From positions 1-52,520 of the forward strand of contig JACOEJ010000011.1 in the NCBI GenBank assembly GCA_024998645.1: 52,520 nucleotides of DNA, read 5' to 3'. Positions within the stretch are counted from its first letter, which is position 1; each line of letters begins with the position of its first letter. Below are positions 9,989 through 19,358 of this stretch, piece after piece. The notes beneath the pieces were generated by a model. The model saw only the letters and a program-made list of their open reading frames with translations, ran no database searches and was not told where the DNA came from. Position numbers and translations under genes: made by a program. This DNA comes from Nitrospira sp. (GTDB taxonomy: Bacteria > Nitrospirota > Nitrospiria > Nitrospirales > Nitrospiraceae).

Positions 9989-11551
9989 ATGAGGCCCCAC
10001 GCTCATCTCGTTTCCAGATGGAGAAGCGGTATCGCCATCACGCTCGTGTTTCTGACAGCCAGCCCCTGCTGGAGCCAAGGTCCCGCCAAGACGGTCACGC
10101 CAGCGGAACGGCGCGAAGCCATCTCCCTGCCTGACGCCGCCGTGCGGGCACTACAAAGCAATCTGGATATTTCCATCAGCCGCCAGACGAAAGAGAGCCG
10201 GATATTCGATATCACCATCGAGCAAGCCAAGTTCGATCCGACCTTCAGCGTAAACGGTCAATACAACCGCCAGGTCTCCCCGCTCAATCGGCCGGTCTTC
10301 GGCGGCACCGGCGGCGCCCTGTCGGACATTCAAGCATTCGATCAGCGCAACAGTTCTGTCACCGTCGATGCGACTCAAAATCTGATCACCGGCGGTAACG
10401 TCGATTTGAATTACAGCCCTGCTCGTACCAACGTGAACCAGAACGTGGCGACCGGATTCCTGTTCAATCCGGCCTATACCGGAGGACTTGCCCTCACGTT
10501 GACCCAGCCATTGTTGCGTAACGCGGGCATCGACGTCACCAAGACCTTCATCAAGGTGGCCCAGAATAATGCCGACGTCGAACAGCACGTATTCCGTGAT
10601 CGCGTCCTGACCGTCCTCGCCACCGTCGAACAAACCTACTGGGAATTGGTCTTTGCGAACGAAAACTTGAAGGTTGCTCAGGCGGCCCTGAAGGCGGCGG
10701 AAGAACTGCTGGCGACCAACCGGGCCAAGACCAAAGCCGGCGTCATGTCGATCGTCGATGTCCTGCAGGCCGAAGCCGCCGTCGCCTCACGGGTGGAACA
10801 GGTACTGGTAGCAGAAAAATCCATCCGCGACCAGGAGGACCAATTGCGCCGGCTGCTCAATCCCGGCGAAGAGGAATTGCGGCAGGACGTGCGCCTGACA
10901 CCGACCGATGTGCCGGTTGTGGTGCTCGAGCCCCTCAGCTTACAGGAAGCCATCGATACCGCCATCGAACAGCGCCCGGAAATCGTCCAGGCCAAGAAGA
11001 ACCTCGAATCGGGCGAACTCAACAAGCAGTTTGCCCGCAACCAGTTACTCCCCACCCTCTCGCTTCAAGGCACGATGGGCATGGCCGGACTGGGCAAAGA
11101 CTACGGCGACTCCGTTAGCAAAAACTTCGGCGGCGATTTCTACAATTATGGGGCGGGGCTCGTCTTGAGCTACCCGCTCGGTAATCGCTCAGCTGTCAGC
11201 ACCTACAACAAGCGCCAACTCGAACTCAAAAATGCCGAAGCCTCCTTGGTGAGCGTGCGCCAGCAAATCATTGTGGGCGTGCGCGAAGCCGTCCGCCGCG
11301 TGCAGACCGATTTCAAGCGGATCGAGACCACCCGCTCCGCCCGCATCATGGCCGAGAAGCAATTGCAGGCCGAGCAGGAGAGGCTGAAAGTCGGCTTGAG
11401 CACCACCCGCTTCGTGCTCGACTTCCAGCGCGACCTTGCGACCGCCCAGGGCAACGAGCTCCGGTCGGTCGTCGATTACAATAAGTCGCTCTCGAACCTG
11501 GCACGGCATAAGGCCACCACATTGGATCGGTACAATCTGCAATTACAATAG
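9989..11551 (+). CDS. TolC-family outer membrane efflux protein
   Basis: 520 residues with a signal peptide ending near residue 30 (LVFLTASPCWSQG). The body has the two tandem OEP repeats of TolC-type channels, with long coiled helices such as NLKVAQAALKAAEELL and KQLQAEQERLKVGLST. Such trimers form the outer-membrane duct of tripartite efflux pumps or type I secretion. AAGGAGG seven bases before the ATG supports the start. No membrane-fusion protein or inner-membrane pump lies nearby. The next gene begins six bases after the stop and is probably co-transcribed. Confidence 0.9.
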   Translation: MRPHAHLVSRWRSGIAITLVFLTASPCWSQGPAKTVTPAERREAISLPDAAVRALQSNLDISISRQTKESRIFDITIEQAKFDPTFSVNGQYNRQVSPLNRPVFGGTGGALSDIQAFDQRNSSVTVDATQNLITGGNVDLNYSPARTNVNQNVATGFLFNPAYTGGLALTLTQPLLRNAGIDVTKTFIKVAQNNADVEQHVFRDRVLTVLATVEQTYWELVFANENLKVAQAALKAAEELLATNRAKTKAGVMSIVDVLQAEAAVASRVEQVLVAEKSIRDQEDQLRRLLNPGEEELRQDVRLTPTDVPVVVLEPLSLQEAIDTAIEQRPEIVQAKKNLESGELNKQFARNQLLPTLSLQGTMGMAGLGKDYGDSVSKNFGGDFYNYGAGLVLSYPLGNRSAVSTYNKRQLELKNAEASLVSVRQQIIVGVREAVRRVQTDFKRIETTRSARIMAEKQLQAEQERLKVGLSTTRFVLDFQRDLATAQGNELRSVVDYNKSLSNLARHKATTLDRYNLQLQ

Positions 11552-11557
11552 GCCTCC

Positions 11558-12271
11558 ATGCCGATGCCTGAACCGAGCGAACGAGCGACCACGGTTCAGG
11601 CTAACGAACGAGGAGCAGCCCTGGCGCTGCTCCCTATTGCTGCCACCGTCATCTATTACCTCCTCCCCGCATCACTGCAGGAACAGACGCTCCTCCAATT
11701 CGCGCCGCAGGTCCTGGCCTATCTCGCGCTCGCTTTATGGGCGACACACAACCGCCCTGTGCTTCCGCTTCTTGGTCTGCACCCACGCGGATTGAAGTCC
11801 GGCTTCCGGTGGGGCCTCGTGATCGGCCTCGGCCTCGGTTGCCTCAACACCATCATGATTCTCAAGACAATCCCTGCCATGGGATTTGACATCACCTTTC
11901 TCAAAGACACCCCCCATGCCCGCATCCCTCTCCCCCTCATGCTGCCCTGGGTGATCGGCGGGATCGCGCTCTTCGTTGAAGTAAACTTTCGAGGCTTTCT
12001 CCTCGGGCGACTCGCCGTGCTCGAATCGCATCTGTGGCACTCCCCTCTTTTCCGGCACCTCTCGCCTCTGGCCCTCATCACCAGCGCCGTCGCATTTTCC
12101 TTCGACCCCTTCATGGTCGCGACCTTCCAACACCTGCATTGGATCGCGATCTGCGATGGTCTCGTGTGGGGGGCCGTGCGGCTCAAGACCAACAACCTCC
12201 ATATCCCCGTCGTCGCGCATGCCGTCGAAGTCATCGTGATGTATAGTGCGGTGCGAATGGCACTTGGGTAG
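11558..12271 (+). CDS. CPBP-like polytopic membrane protein with altered glutamate motif
   Basis: 237 residues with about six hydrophobic segments. The pattern resembles the CPBP/Abi family (type II CAAX prenyl endopeptidase-like). FVEVNFRGFLLG near residue 145 corresponds to the family's EExxFRG motif, and GLVWGAVRLKTNNLHIPVVAHAVEV near the end corresponds to the conserved Gly...H motif of the last helices. The second glutamate of EExxxR is Val here, so catalytic activity is doubtful. Family membership is inferred from these two motifs. It lies six bases after tolC, suggesting a shared transcript. Confidence 0.65.
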   Translation: MPMPEPSERATTVQANERGAALALLPIAATVIYYLLPASLQEQTLLQFAPQVLAYLALALWATHNRPVLPLLGLHPRGLKSGFRWGLVIGLGLGCLNTIMILKTIPAMGFDITFLKDTPHARIPLPLMLPWVIGGIALFVEVNFRGFLLGRLAVLESHLWHSPLFRHLSPLALITSAVAFSFDPFMVATFQHLHWIAICDGLVWGAVRLKTNNLHIPVVAHAVEVIVMYSAVRMALG

Positions 12272-12328
12272 AATCGCTGCACAGGGTGCGAGGCAATCGA
12301 GAGCAAGCTATCGCAGGAGGAATGATCC

Positions 12329-12667
12329 GTGAACGACTGGGGCAAGCATGTACTCTATTTTCTCTTAGGCGGCACCATCGTCAGCGTGTCGACCTATCTC
12401 GGCGCGCAAGGCCGATCCTTTCTCGCGGCCTTCGCCAGCACCTTCCCCGCCATCACCGGCGCCACATTCATCCTGATCTACCTGAACGGCGGCAACGACG
12501 CCATTGTCAGCTACGCAAAGAATCTGCTGTGGTTCGTGCCGCCCTGGACGGTCTATGTCGTGTCCATGATCGTCGGCGTCCCGCGCTTCGGCTTCTGGCC
12601 GGCGATGGCCGGCTCACTCGCGCTCTATATGAGTTGCGTAGGCTTGGTGCGGTTGATCATCCGGTAG
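12329..12667 (+). CDS. Small membrane protein, GlpM/DUF3147-like
   Basis: 112 residues with about four hydrophobic segments (8-24, 31-51, 67-85, 88-110). GTG at 12329 is preceded by GGAGG eight bases upstream, a convincing site. Arrangement and length recall the GlpM/DUF3147 group of small inner-membrane proteins, but the match is from memory and the function of that group is unclear. It follows the CPBP-like gene by 57 bp on the same strand and may be the last gene of the tolC transcript; it then converges on the N-acetyltransferase gene. Confidence 0.6.
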   Translation: MNDWGKHVLYFLLGGTIVSVSTYLGAQGRSFLAAFASTFPAITGATFILIYLNGGNDAIVSYAKNLLWFVPPWTVYVVSMIVGVPRFGFWPAMAGSLALYMSCVGLVRLIIR

Positions 12668-12680
12668 GATCGGGCGGGCT

Positions 12681-13436
12681 TTACGGCAGGACGATGCCAA
12701 AGTGCTGGTGAAGCACACGGGCGTATGCGGCATCACTCTCGACCACTGATTTCTCGTTCTTTCCGTTCCGCCTGATACTTAAACTCTGATCGACCAAGGT
12801 TGTACGTCCCTCTCTCGTTGGAATCGTACAGACCCGCCGCTGCATGAACAGAGAATCCTTGGAATGGGAGTGGAAATAGTTCGCGTATTGATAATCGACC
12901 GGCTGACAAGGCTGAGTCGAGAAGGAATAGAGACTATCCCACTCACCATGAATCCAAGCCTGCAACAAATACTCTCCCGATTCCCCTGAGAGGAGACGAA
13001 ACCGTTCCTCCAACTGCCGGGCTTCATGCCCCACAGCCAGCGGGATGGGCTCAAGCAATCCATTCCCGCCGAAGCCGACATCGACCAGCCAGGGCTCCCC
13101 GCCAGCTCTCACCAGCAGGACCTGATGGCTTCTCGGATAGGGCGGCTTCGCCCCATACCACACCCGCGCGATCAGCCTCGTAACCTCAAACCCCATGGCC
13201 TCCAGGAGCAGACTGAAGAGACCATTCAGCTCAAAACAGTACCCGCCACGACGCGCGGTCACGATCTTGGCAAACAAATCAGGCGGCTCCAGCGAGACCG
13301 GAACGCCCCGATAGCCGTCCAGATTTTCAAACGGCACCGCGAACACATGGGCGAGATGAAGCGCGCGCAGCGTGTCGCGTGATGCCGCAGACTCGCCCGG
13401 ATAATTAATACGATCGAGGTACGCGGAAAGATCCAT
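12681..13436 (-). CDS. Arylamine N-acetyltransferase
   Basis: NAT-family enzyme transferring an acetyl or related acyl group from CoA to arylamine or hydrazine nitrogen through a cysteine thioester. The triad is visible: Cys in RRGGYCFELN (near residue 67), His in RSHQVLLV (104) and Asp in WLVDVGFGG (119). About 251 residues, slightly shorter than the usual 270-280. The start was set at ATG 13436; GTG 13442 is the alternative. The physiological substrate in this organism is unknown. It converges on the gene at 12329 with a 13-bp gap. Confidence 0.92.
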   Translation of the reverse strand: MDLSAYLDRINYPGESAASRDTLRALHLAHVFAVPFENLDGYRGVPVSLEPPDLFAKIVTARRGGYCFELNGLFSLLLEAMGFEVTRLIARVWYGAKPPYPRSHQVLLVRAGGEPWLVDVGFGGNGLLEPIPLAVGHEARQLEERFRLLSGESGEYLLQAWIHGEWDSLYSFSTQPCQPVDYQYANYFHSHSKDSLFMQRRVCTIPTREGRTTLVDQSLSIRRNGKNEKSVVESDAAYARVLHQHFGIVLP

Positions 13437-13542
13437 AACCACCTATACCAAATGAACCGAGCTGAAACGATTATAGGCAGGATCTGATGACAGATCTATC
13501 ACAGCTCAACATACAGAATGTGGACAGTGAGAAGTAATGGCG

Positions 13543-14118
13543 TTAGACGGAAGCAGGGAAATGCAGCCGGTTCATCTCATTAAGCGTCGAGATCATTTGA
13601 TTGAGGGCGTGGGTGACGGTGCGGCTGGCTTCCTGGGAGGGGCTGTTGGTGCCGGCCCAGATATCAGGCGGGTTAGCGATCTCGCGGACGTTCTGGCAAA
13701 AGCGCGAGATGGTCTGTTTCCAGTGGGAGGCGTCCGGGCTTGCTTCGAGAAACTGGGCGCGATCATTTGAAAACGGCTGCTCGAATTGCCCGGCACGGAT
13801 TTGCCACATCTGCTCCATGGCCTGCTGCCGATCCGAACCGAGTTCCAATCCGTTCATCTTCTCGTTCAACGCAGCGAAGAACCCGCCGACCACATGCGCC
13901 ACATGGGACTCAGGAAAGACGCCGACACAGGCTTGCATGAGGAGAAACTTGTGAAAGAGAAAGACCTCGGCGCTGATCCGGGCATCGTTGGCTGAGGGAT
14001 CGTAGGCCAGAGCCAATTCACGCAGGGCATCTGATGAGGCTCCTTCAAGACTGGAGCCAAGGAGCCGGGCGATCTGACGGCCCAAACCAAGATATTCTGT
14101 ATTCGACAGTAGCGCCAT
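13543..14118 (-). CDS. Hypothetical protein, mostly helical
   Basis: Not recognised. About 191 residues from ATG 14118, chosen because the longer frame would overlap the upstream YbjQ gene. It appears soluble, with no signal peptide or membrane segment. The composition suggests helical bundles, with conserved-looking aromatics (FLFHKFLL, SHWKQTISRFCQNVREI). It lies 10 bases downstream of the YbjQ gene on the same strand, so the two are probably co-transcribed. Confidence 0.7.
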   Translation of the reverse strand: MALLSNTEYLGLGRQIARLLGSSLEGASSDALRELALAYDPSANDARISAEVFLFHKFLLMQACVGVFPESHVAHVVGGFFAALNEKMNGLELGSDRQQAMEQMWQIRAGQFEQPFSNDRAQFLEASPDASHWKQTISRFCQNVREIANPPDIWAGTNSPSQEASRTVTHALNQMISTLNEMNRLHFPASV

Positions 14119-14128
14119 GGGATGCCTG

Positions 14129-14449
14129 CTATTCGATGACCACTGCCGTGCCACTGGCACTTACCATCAACATGCTGCTGCTGGCGCCGATCGTTTCGTA
14201 GTCGATATCAATCCCGACAATGGCATTGGCACCGAGGTTCCTGGCCTGTTCTCGCATTTCGCCGATGGCAATATCCTTGGCCTTCCGCAGTTCGGCTTCA
14301 TACGAGGCCGACCGGCCGCCGACAATATCCCGAATCGAGGCAAAGAAGTCACGAAAGATATTCGCGCCCAGAATGGCATCCCCACTGACGAGCCCCAGAT
14401 ATTTAACCGCTCGCTTACCTTCGATACTCGGTGTCGTCGTCAAAGTCAT
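14129..14449 (-). CDS. YbjQ/UPF0145 family protein
   Basis: 106 residues matching the YbjQ (DUF74) family. Family features are [20 protein letters not shown], a central helix with [17 protein letters not shown], then [19 protein letters not shown] and a C-terminal strand [13 protein letters not shown]. Members form pentamers; a heavy-metal-binding role has been suggested but is not proven. The start is supported by GGGAGGG just upstream of the ATG. It is first in a two-gene unit with the hypothetical gene downstream and divergent from the uvrA-type gene. Confidence 0.9.
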   Translation of the reverse strand: MTLTTTPSIEGKRAVKYLGLVSGDAILGANIFRDFFASIRDIVGGRSASYEAELRKAKDIAIGEMREQARNLGANAIVGIDIDYETIGASSSMLMVSASGTAVVIE

Positions 14450-14578
14450 GCGTCCCTCCCGGTGGATGCCCCCATCCTCTCACTACTGAACGTGATCGCC
14501 AAGACTTTCCCCGTTCCCTGTTGAAGCCCACCACCCCGCTTGATAGGATCATCAATTCTCCTGGAAGGACTTAGCCCC

Positions 14579-17359
14579 GTGGATATCACCCCTCTGCCCA
14601 AGCCTCCGTCATCCGACCTCATCGTCGAAGGCGCCCGGCAGAACAACCTCAAGAACATCTCACTCCGTATTCCCCACAACCAGGTCACGGCTATCACCGG
14701 CCTGTCCGGTTCAGGCAAATCGTCGCTCGCCTTCGACACCCTCTTCGCCGAAGGCCAATGGCGCTATGTTGAATCCCTCTCGACTTACGCGCGCATGTTC
14801 ATCGACAAGGTGGCGCGCCCCGACGTGGATCGCATCATCAACGTACGTCCCGCGATCGCCATCGAACAGAAGAACCAGGTGCGCACCGCCCGTTCGACCG
14901 TCGGCACCACCACGGAAATCTCGGACCTGCTCCGGCTGCTCTTTGCCAAGATCGGCAAGCCGGTCTGTCCCGACTGTCATCAGGAAGCCCGTTCATTCCA
15001 TCCTGATACGGTCGCCACCGAGCTGCTCGAACGCTTTCCCGACGCGCGGGCCATGATTCTCTTCGCCGTGGCCACTCCAACCGCCAAGTTGGAATCGGCA
15101 TTCCTTCAATCGCTCCTGACTCGCGGATTTACCCGCCTCAAAGCCGGCTATGAGATCCTCGATCTGCTTGAGGCCACCCATCCGCCGCTCCACACAGAGA
15201 CGTCACTGCATGTCGTGCTCGACCGGCTCGTGATCAGGTCGGATAATCGAACCCGCCTCGTGGAAGCGATTGAGACCGCGTTCCGCGAGGGCGAAGGCCG
15301 CTGCACGGTCGACGTGATCGGCCAAGGCATTCACTCCTTCAGCACCAATTTCCTCTGCCAGCAGTGCGGTCGCACCTTTGAACCGCTCAGGCCGATCCTC
15401 TTTTCCTTCAACCATCCTCTCGGCGCCTGTCCCGAATGCAAAGGCTTCGGCAACGTCCTGCGCTACGATCCGGAGCTCGTCATTCCCGACCACGGCAAAT
15501 CGCTCGCCGAAGGCGCGGTCGAGCCCTGGAGCAAGCCCGGAACGGATTGGTGGGAGAAGCAGATGCTGCTGGCTATGAAACGGAAAGGCATTGACGTGAC
15601 AGCCCCGTTTCGCAACCTCCCGAAATCGACTCAGACGCTGCTGTGGGAAGGCGACGATTCCTTTGATGGCATCAACAACTTCTTCGAATACATGGAAGGA
15701 AAGCGCTACAAGTTGCATGTGCGCGTCCTCCTGAGCCGCTATCGTACGCCGGTGGAATGCCCGGCTTGTCACGGCAGCCGGTTGAAGCCGGATGCCCGCT
15801 TCGTGAAGATCGCCGGCACCGACATTCACGAGATCACTGAACAAACAATTGCGGGCCTGCTGAGCTGGATGGAGGCCCTGACGCTGCGGCCGTTCGAACA
15901 GGAGATTGCTGCCGATATCCTGCGTCAGTTGAAGGCCAAACTGGGGTTCCTGCTGCGGGTCGGCCTCGGCTATCTCACCCTGGCCAGACAAACAAAAACG
16001 CTTTCTGGGGGAGAAGCCCAGCGCGCCTCCCTGGCCAATCAGCTCGGCGCCAGACTGGTCGGCACTCTCTATGTGCTCGACGAGCCGACCATCGGTCTCC
16101 ATGCCCGCGACACCGACCTGCTCGCCGGAATTCTCAAAGACCTCGCCGCCGTCGGCAACACCGTGGTCGTCGTGGAACACGATCGCCACATGATCGAATC
16201 GGCCGACTATCTCGTCGAACTCGGGCCGCAGTCCGGCGAACGGGGCGGCGAGATCATCTGCGCCGCGCCGGCCAAAGAGTTTATCCAGGACAAGCGCGCC
16301 CTTACGGCCCGCTACCTCCGGGGAGAAGAACACATTCCACTCCCGAAATCCCGCCGGTCCGGCAGCGGGAAGGTGCTCGTCATCGCGGGAGCCAACGAAC
16401 ATAATCTGAAAGATCTCCTGGTCCGGCTGCCGCTCGGCATGTTCATCTGCGTCACCGGCGTATCCGGTTCCGGCAAGAGCACGCTCGTCGAAGACACGTT
16501 GTACCGCGCCCTGGCCCGCGCATTCCGGGTAGATGCGCTCCCGATGGGCCGCTTCAAGGCCATCAAAGGCCTTGAGCACTTGAAGGGCGTGCGCCTCATC
16601 GATCAACAACCCATCGGCCGCACGCCCCGCTCCAATCCCATTACCTATCTGAAAGCCTTCGACGAAATACGCCAGCTCTTTGCCTCTGAGCGCGACGCGC
16701 TCCGGCAGGGGCTGACGCCGGGGCACTTTTCCTTTAACACCGCCGGTGGGCGATGCGAGCGCTGCGAAGGCGCAGGCGTGGAAAAGCTGGAGATGTACTT
16801 CTTCGAAGACCTCTATGTGCCATGCGAAAGCTGCGACGGGAAACGGTTTAAGCCGGAGGTCCTGGCGATCCGCTATCGCGGGAAGACGATTTCAGAAGTC
16901 CTGGCGATGACGGTTGATGACGCGGTGCAATTCTTCAGCGGCGCGCCGAAACTGCAAGAGCGGCTGCATCTGCTCTCTTCCATCGGCCTCGGCTACCTGC
17001 GCCTCGGGCAGTCCGCTACGACACTCTCGGGCGGCGAAGCCCAGCGGCTCAAAATCGCCGCTGAATTAAAAGATGGATCGGCAAAAGATCTCCTCTACAT
17101 CATGGATGAGCCGACGACCGGCCTGCACTTTGAAGATGTGAAAAAACTCCTCGCCGTCCTGCACAAGCTGGTGAACGCCGGCAACACCCTGGTTGTCGTG
17201 GAGCATAATCTGGATGTGATCAAATCAGCCGACTGGGTGATCGACTTAGGACCAGAAGGCGGAGCGGCAGGCGGTCAGATTATCGCAGAAGGTCGTCCGG
17301 AGCAGATAGCGAAAGTGGCAGCGTCACATACAGGAAGATTTCTCTCAGCACTACTCTAA
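14579..17359 (+). CDS. uvrA: Excinuclease ABC subunit A (UvrA)
   Basis: ATP-binding DNA-damage sensor of nucleotide excision repair, with UvrB as partner. About 926 residues; E. coli UvrA has 940. There are two ABC ATPase modules. Walker A motifs are [14 protein letters not shown] near residue 45 and [14 protein letters not shown] near 635. ABC signatures are [14 protein letters not shown] near 480 and [14 protein letters not shown] near 820. Zinc-binding cysteines appear as CQQCG/CPECKG, CPACHG and CERCEG/CESCDG. GTG 14579 was chosen because GGAAGGA lies 7 bases upstream; TTG 14540 is in frame. The DNA-binding insert is rather divergent from the E. coli form, so a second uvrA elsewhere in the genome is possible. 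Confidence 0.92.
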   Translation: MDITPLPKPPSSDLIVEGARQNNLKNISLRIPHNQVTAITGLSGSGKSSLAFDTLFAEGQWRYVESLSTYARMFIDKVARPDVDRIINVRPAIAIEQKNQVRTARSTVGTTTEISDLLRLLFAKIGKPVCPDCHQEARSFHPDTVATELLERFPDARAMILFAVATPTAKLESAFLQSLLTRGFTRLKAGYEILDLLEATHPPLHTETSLHVVLDRLVIRSDNRTRLVEAIETAFREGEGRCTVDVIGQGIHSFSTNFLCQQCGRTFEPLRPILFSFNHPLGACPECKGFGNVLRYDPELVIPDHGKSLAEGAVEPWSKPGTDWWEKQMLLAMKRKGIDVTAPFRNLPKSTQTLLWEGDDSFDGINNFFEYMEGKRYKLHVRVLLSRYRTPVECPACHGSRLKPDARFVKIAGTDIHEITEQTIAGLLSWMEALTLRPFEQEIAADILRQLKAKLGFLLRVGLGYLTLARQTKTLSGGEAQRASLANQLGARLVGTLYVLDEPTIGLHARDTDLLAGILKDLAAVGNTVVVVEHDRHMIESADYLVELGPQSGERGGEIICAAPAKEFIQDKRALTARYLRGEEHIPLPKSRRSGSGKVLVIAGANEHNLKDLLVRLPLGMFICVTGVSGSGKSTLVEDTLYRALARAFRVDALPMGRFKAIKGLEHLKGVRLIDQQPIGRTPRSNPITYLKAFDEIRQLFASERDALRQGLTPGHFSFNTAGGRCERCEGAGVEKLEMYFFEDLYVPCESCDGKRFKPEVLAIRYRGKTISEVLAMTVDDAVQFFSGAPKLQERLHLLSSIGLGYLRLGQSATTLSGGEAQRLKIAAELKDGSAKDLLYIMDEPTTGLHFEDVKKLLAVLHKLVNAGNTLVVVEHNLDVIKSADWVIDLGPEGGAAGGQIIAEGRPEQIAKVAASHTGRFLSALL

Positions 17360-17364
17360 CAACA

Positions 17365-18621
17365 TCACAACCCCGGTCGCGGTTCAGCCACGATGCCGAG
17401 TTCCAGGGGTGACCCGGCCCGCCGAATATCAAGCTTCAAGGACTGCCCCGCCTCGATCTGGCAAACCCGTTTGGCTTCGCGTTCTGATTTCACTCCCGCG
17501 AGTGAAGAACCGTTACAGCCGACGACTTCATCTCCGACATGCAGCCCGGCCTTTTCTGCCGGCAAGCCGCTCCGCAGTTCCCGCACCGCATAGTAGCGCG
17601 AGCCACCCGATTCGAGCAGTTCCCAATTCACGCCGATGCGCCCCGAACCGAGCAGACCGGTCTGTGAGCCGAAGCGCGCCAGGATGCGATGCACGATCAG
17701 CCGCGCCGCACTCTCCGCATCGTCGCGGGTGGGGTCGGTCAGATGGCCTTCGCCGTTGAACAGGAGCTGTCCTGTCTCGACGTCGATCATCCGCAGCGAC
17801 AGCGACACACTGCTCGTGCGCGCCTGCTCATGCTGCTCCCATTGCTGCACGCCACCGACGATGATGGCATGGGCGCCGACCAGCTTGCCGACTTTCAACA
17901 CGTTGGCATCGTCGGCGTGGGTCAGTTGAATCACCTGTTCTTTTAAGACTTCATCGAGCTTCGCGCGCTCAACCATGTTCATGTCGAGGTCCAACAACAA
18001 CGTGGTCACGATCCCGGCCACGCGCGAGCCGGAGCCCGGCGCATTCGGCCCGTCTTCGAACAACATGACCGCCATCGTGCGGTACCGATCAATCGTCTCC
18101 CGGTTGATCGGCCCCAATCCGGTCACAACCGGCTCAGGCCGGCCTGTTCGGCCGTCTGTCCGGCCATGAGGCACGCCGGCCACCTCACAAGACTTTCGCC
18201 GCTGCAAGATGGCAACCGGGGGACCCCACGTACACAGTTCTTCATTCACCAGCACCACATGCTGGGGATACTCGCGCTGGCGCTCCATGGCGATATTGGT
18301 AAAGGGATAGATAATGCATCCGCCGAGAATCCAGACGGAGATGGGACAGAGCCCCAGCTCATAGAGCCATTGATTGCGGGTTGTCAGGGAATATTCCCAG
18401 ACGAGCATTCGCCCATCGTCCCGCAAGACACGATCGGGACGACCGATCGCGTCGAGCACCTGCGTCTTGGTCATCGGCACGGCCAGCCGATCCAGCTTCG
18501 ACTCGGATTTATAAATGGTGTACCCGACTCCGCAGTGGGAAGAGAGAAACGCTGCCACGAAGAGACTGATCAGTCCTATGAACCGACCAACTGCACCAGG
18601 AGGACGGGGAAGACATCCCAT
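17365..18621 (-). CDS. BamE-like / CsgG-like / PDZ fusion protein, envelope-associated
   Basis: 418 residues with an N-terminal hydrophobic export or anchor segment (GLISLFVAAFLSS, about 15-30). It then has three regions. Residues 40-90 resemble SmpA/OmlA (BamE): TKTQVLDAIGRPDRVLRDDG, WEYSL. A CsgG-like part spans about 185-310, with MAVMLFED, MVERAKLDEVLKEQ, VGKLVGAHAIIVGGV and LRMIDVETGQLLF. A C-terminal PDZ domain (345-410) has SGLPAEKAGLHVGDEVVGCNG. A Cys follows the hydrophobic segment, but the preceding His makes a standard lipobox doubtful. CsgG-type domains form outer-membrane pores or assembly factors; the combined role here is unknown. It converges on the uvrA gene, 5 bp away. Confidence 0.78.
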   Translation of the reverse strand: MGCLPRPPGAVGRFIGLISLFVAAFLSSHCGVGYTIYKSESKLDRLAVPMTKTQVLDAIGRPDRVLRDDGRMLVWEYSLTTRNQWLYELGLCPISVWILGGCIIYPFTNIAMERQREYPQHVVLVNEELCTWGPPVAILQRRKSCEVAGVPHGRTDGRTGRPEPVVTGLGPINRETIDRYRTMAVMLFEDGPNAPGSGSRVAGIVTTLLLDLDMNMVERAKLDEVLKEQVIQLTHADDANVLKVGKLVGAHAIIVGGVQQWEQHEQARTSSVSLSLRMIDVETGQLLFNGEGHLTDPTRDDAESAARLIVHRILARFGSQTGLLGSGRIGVNWELLESGGSRYYAVRELRSGLPAEKAGLHVGDEVVGCNGSSLAGVKSEREAKRVCQIEAGQSLKLDIRRAGSPLELGIVAEPRPGL

Positions 18622-18710
18622 GCAGGCAGCCTAACACTGCCGCCGACAGGCTTCAATGGAGTCGTGGCGCGATCACGAAGGAGGGAAAGATCGAAACTTG
18701 AATAGAGCGG

Positions 18711-19271
18711 TCAATTACAGGAGGGGTCGAACGGCATATCCGCGTAGTGTTGGTACGCATCGCCCAGGCTCAGCAGAATTTCCTGCCACACCTGCGCAGG
18801 ATCTTTTTCAAACACCATTTTGGAATCAGCCGGCAGGGTAATCCACGAACCGGTCTTCATCTCCGACTCCAGCTGGCCAGGCCCCCAGCCCGAATACCCG
18901 AGATAGGCACGGAAAGAATCTTTAGTCGTGGGACCGGTGAGGATCCGCTCGACGACCCCCATGTCTCCGCCGAGGCAGACCCCGTCAAACACGTGGTGAG
19001 AATTCTCCGGCAACTGGTCGACCCGGTACAGGAGCATGACGTGATTCGTCTGCACGGGCCCCCCGGCGTAGAGTACGTGGCTCGCCCCTTCGATGATGGG
19101 CACCTGCGGGAGTGCTTCCGAGATGGACATGGCCGTCGGTCTGTTGACGACCACACCGAGCGCTCCTTCGTCGCCATGTTCACAGAGCAGCACAACGGTT
19201 TGGCGAAAATTTGGATCGCGCAGTTGGGGCGTCGCCACGAGGAAAATGCCCTTCCCGAGTTCCATATCCAT
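18711..19271 (-). CDS. yqgE: YqgE/AlgH family protein
   Basis: 186 residues with the family signature throughout: LGKGIFLVATPQLRDPNF at the start, VVLLCEHGDEGALGVVVNRP near residue 35, VLYAGGPV near 80, and YLGYSGWGPGQLESEM near 125, followed by a helix with the acidic residues typical of the C-terminal part. AlgH/YqgE proteins are small cytoplasmic proteins of unknown biochemical function (UPF0301). The gene lies between the nitrilase-family gene upstream (87-bp gap) and the CsgG-like gene downstream, all on the minus strand. GTG and ATG alternatives are few; ATG 19271 gives the normal N-terminus. Confidence 0.93.
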   Translation of the reverse strand: MDMELGKGIFLVATPQLRDPNFRQTVVLLCEHGDEGALGVVVNRPTAMSISEALPQVPIIEGASHVLYAGGPVQTNHVMLLYRVDQLPENSHHVFDGVCLGGDMGVVERILTGPTTKDSFRAYLGYSGWGPGQLESEMKTGSWITLPADSKMVFEKDPAQVWQEILLSLGDAYQHYADMPFDPSCN

Positions 19272-19358
19272 AGAAGGATCCTACCGTGCTCACGCTCACG
19301 GCGCAAGCCTACACTGAGAACGGCCGCTGAGCGACGCCATGCGTTCCATGGGGGCGGA

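Noticed and set aside
15203-16726. Open frame of 507 codons opposite the uvrA gene
   Set aside because: Lies wholly inside a clear UvrA gene on the other strand. Long antisense frames are expected in GC-rich coding DNA, and no domain is recognisable.
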